A stretch of 64,000 bases of DNA from Elysia chlorotica (Eukaryota; Mollusca; Gastropoda; Plakobranchidae), in assembly GCA_003991915.1 (NCBI GenBank), contig RQTK01000080.1, positions 324,099-388,098 on the forward strand. The letters are read 5' to 3'. Below the pieces are notes generated by a model that was given only the letters and a program-made list of their open reading frames with translations, was not told where the DNA came from and made no database searches. Shown here piece by piece: positions 62,617 through 64,000 of this stretch (positions within the stretch are counted from its first letter, which is position 1; each line of letters begins with the position of its first letter). A program made the position numbers and the translations under genes.

Positions 62617-62767
62617 CTTAACATAGCTAGGTAGAGAAACTTGAAACTCTTCACGATGAGATCACCCAGCTCACCCAGCACCAGCGTCGCCACTGGGATA
62701 CTGATGCCGGAGTAAAAAATAGCGATCAGTCGACCAAGGCTAGTTCTTGGGGCCAGGTTTCCAAACC
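62617..62767 (-). CDS. K2P potassium channel exon: P1 selectivity filter end and M2
   Basis: Encodes (G)FGNLAPRTSLGRLIAIFY then SGISIPVATLVLGELGDLIV and KSFKFLYLAMLR: the first-pore filter GFG, the following loop and M2. Acceptor TTTCATCAG; the exon begins inside the codon for the first filter glycine (phase 1), an intron position I recall as conserved among K2P genes. Donor GTAGGT after AG (phase 2), which joins exactly to 58292. M1 and the first half of P1 must lie upstream, beyond the window. Confidence 0.93.
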
Positions 62768-63960
62768 CTGATGAAACGAAAATAATAATTTAACACCCCA
62801 AAGAGCTGGTATTTATTAACGATCAAAATCAAATCGTTTACATTGCGTGCAAGATATGTTACACCCACCAAGACTTGTCAGAAATCTTCATACTTTTGTG
62901 AGCCGTCGGTTGTTGTTTTTTTTTTAATATCTTATTCTCTTTGCTGTATTTCTCCCACCTCAAATTCTACAAGTTTTATTGTATCTTGTGTCTTTGTATC
63001 TATATCTTATCCTTATGTATCATCACGTAGTCAGCCTCTGCACCTTCATTTATGTTTTTGCTTTGTTGTGGTCAGCCTTTGTGCACTCTCTTTATTGACC
63101 CCTCTTTGCTGTTAGCTTCGTGGTGATACGGCGCGTGTTGGTCAATCACTTCGCGAGGCGCGCCGAGCATTTCTGGGCCGATAGCTTGAGATCGCTTGAA
63201 CGTGTCAGTTCGTGTCTAACATGGTCAGTGAGAGGACGTGTGGTCTGCGAGTTCACCTAAAACCTCTATCTGCTTTTAACCAGGGCCGTGTTACCCTTAT
63301 GGCTGACAGTAGCCTAGAGCCACGCGCCCCAAGGGGCTCCGCGCTGGCAAACACAGCATTTAAAAATACATTTTAACAACAAAAATATTCTCTTGTTGAA
63401 TTGTTGTTTGCATTGCTGTTGTTGATGTAGATGCTACCGCTACTGTTGCTGCTGCTGCTGTGTTTTCCGAAGTTGTGTTTTGACTACATATGGGCCGAAA
63501 ACCTAAATATTTTAAGCCTACATCGGCAGGACAGGAAGTGGCCAGAATATACAACTTCCATTCTGGTAATCAGACCCAGAACACGAGGACGTGAGCAACA
63601 CAACAATATCTGTTTCTGACCACATCTATAAAACTTCACACCAAAACCTGTAGAATTTAAGTTCAATACTGATCCAGCAACGTGGATGAACGTAAATGAA
63701 GTGCAACTGAATGTAATTCACCAAGCCAGGTATCTCCAAAGATCCCATTTTATAGCGAATAGTTATCTTTGATAGCATGCTGTCGATGCAACATCATTTT
63801 AATAATTTATTTCGAATTCTGTTAGGTGAGCTTAGAAAAATAGGGCAAATGGTTTGGTTTCTTGATGAAACATCCTTAAAAACTCTTATGTTCTGTGAAG
63901 ATTAGATTACTGCAATTCGCTTTTCCTAAATCTTCCTAAAGAAAATTTAAACAATTTACA

Positions 63961-64000
<40 letters not shown>
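62768..64000. other. K2P upstream intron sequence
   Basis: No further K2P exon was recognised. There is a CpG-rich stretch around 63120-63350 (possible repeat, unassigned) and an (AAT)n microsatellite at 63964-64000. Confidence 0.5.

Overview
This is an animal nuclear genome segment. It is AT-rich, has many short exons with GT/AG introns, and is dense in non-LTR retrotransposon and mariner relics and in CT-type microsatellites. The protein families, intron density and repeat style suggest a lophotrochozoan invertebrate, most likely a gastropod mollusc; that placement is inference, since no species marker is visible. Two assembly gaps (N runs) are present, at 24658-24930 and 43308-43837.

Region 1 (about 1-42.6 kb, + strand) is the 3' half of a Piezo mechanosensitive ion channel gene. 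I could chain 28 coding exons from 534 to 32702 with unbroken splice phases. They give about 1370 residues, equivalent to the C-terminal part of a roughly 2500-residue Piezo: distal blade, beam, clasp region, last transmembrane units, anchor, outer helix, cap, inner helix and C-terminal domain (CTD). The N-terminal half lies upstream of the window. The introns hold LINE relics, a 229-bp satellite-like tandem array, minisatellites and mariner fragments. One intron holds a near-perfect inverted copy of the outer-helix exon.

The main observation is a second, divergent, intact copy of the pore-lining inner-helix/CTD exon at 41167-41533. It lies 8.5 kb beyond the usual terminal exon, has a good splice acceptor, and has the same entry phase. 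The gene may therefore have two alternative 3' ends that swap the pore exit and CTD. A further small exon at 42471-42634 can be joined to it in frame.

Region 2 (about 42.6-50.5 kb) has no recognised gene. It is a mosaic of recently duplicated repeat blocks centred on long CT microsatellites, in direct and inverted orientation, with one inverted pair flanking the second gap.

Region 3 (50.5-64 kb, - strand) is the 3' part of a two-pore-domain potassium (K2P) channel gene, convergent with Piezo. Three phase-compatible exons are visible: the P1 filter plus M2 (62617-62767), a very large exon with a cytosolic M2-M3 loop of about 500 residues followed by M3-P2-M4 (56510-58292), and the cytosolic C-terminus (50571-51107). 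The exon or exons for M1 and the first half of P1 lie beyond the window. Its introns carry degraded LINEs, a duplicated LINE 5' end with 34-bp minisatellite arrays, and simple repeats that abut both visible splice donors.

Both genes encode membrane channels. Nothing in the sequence shows that they act together.
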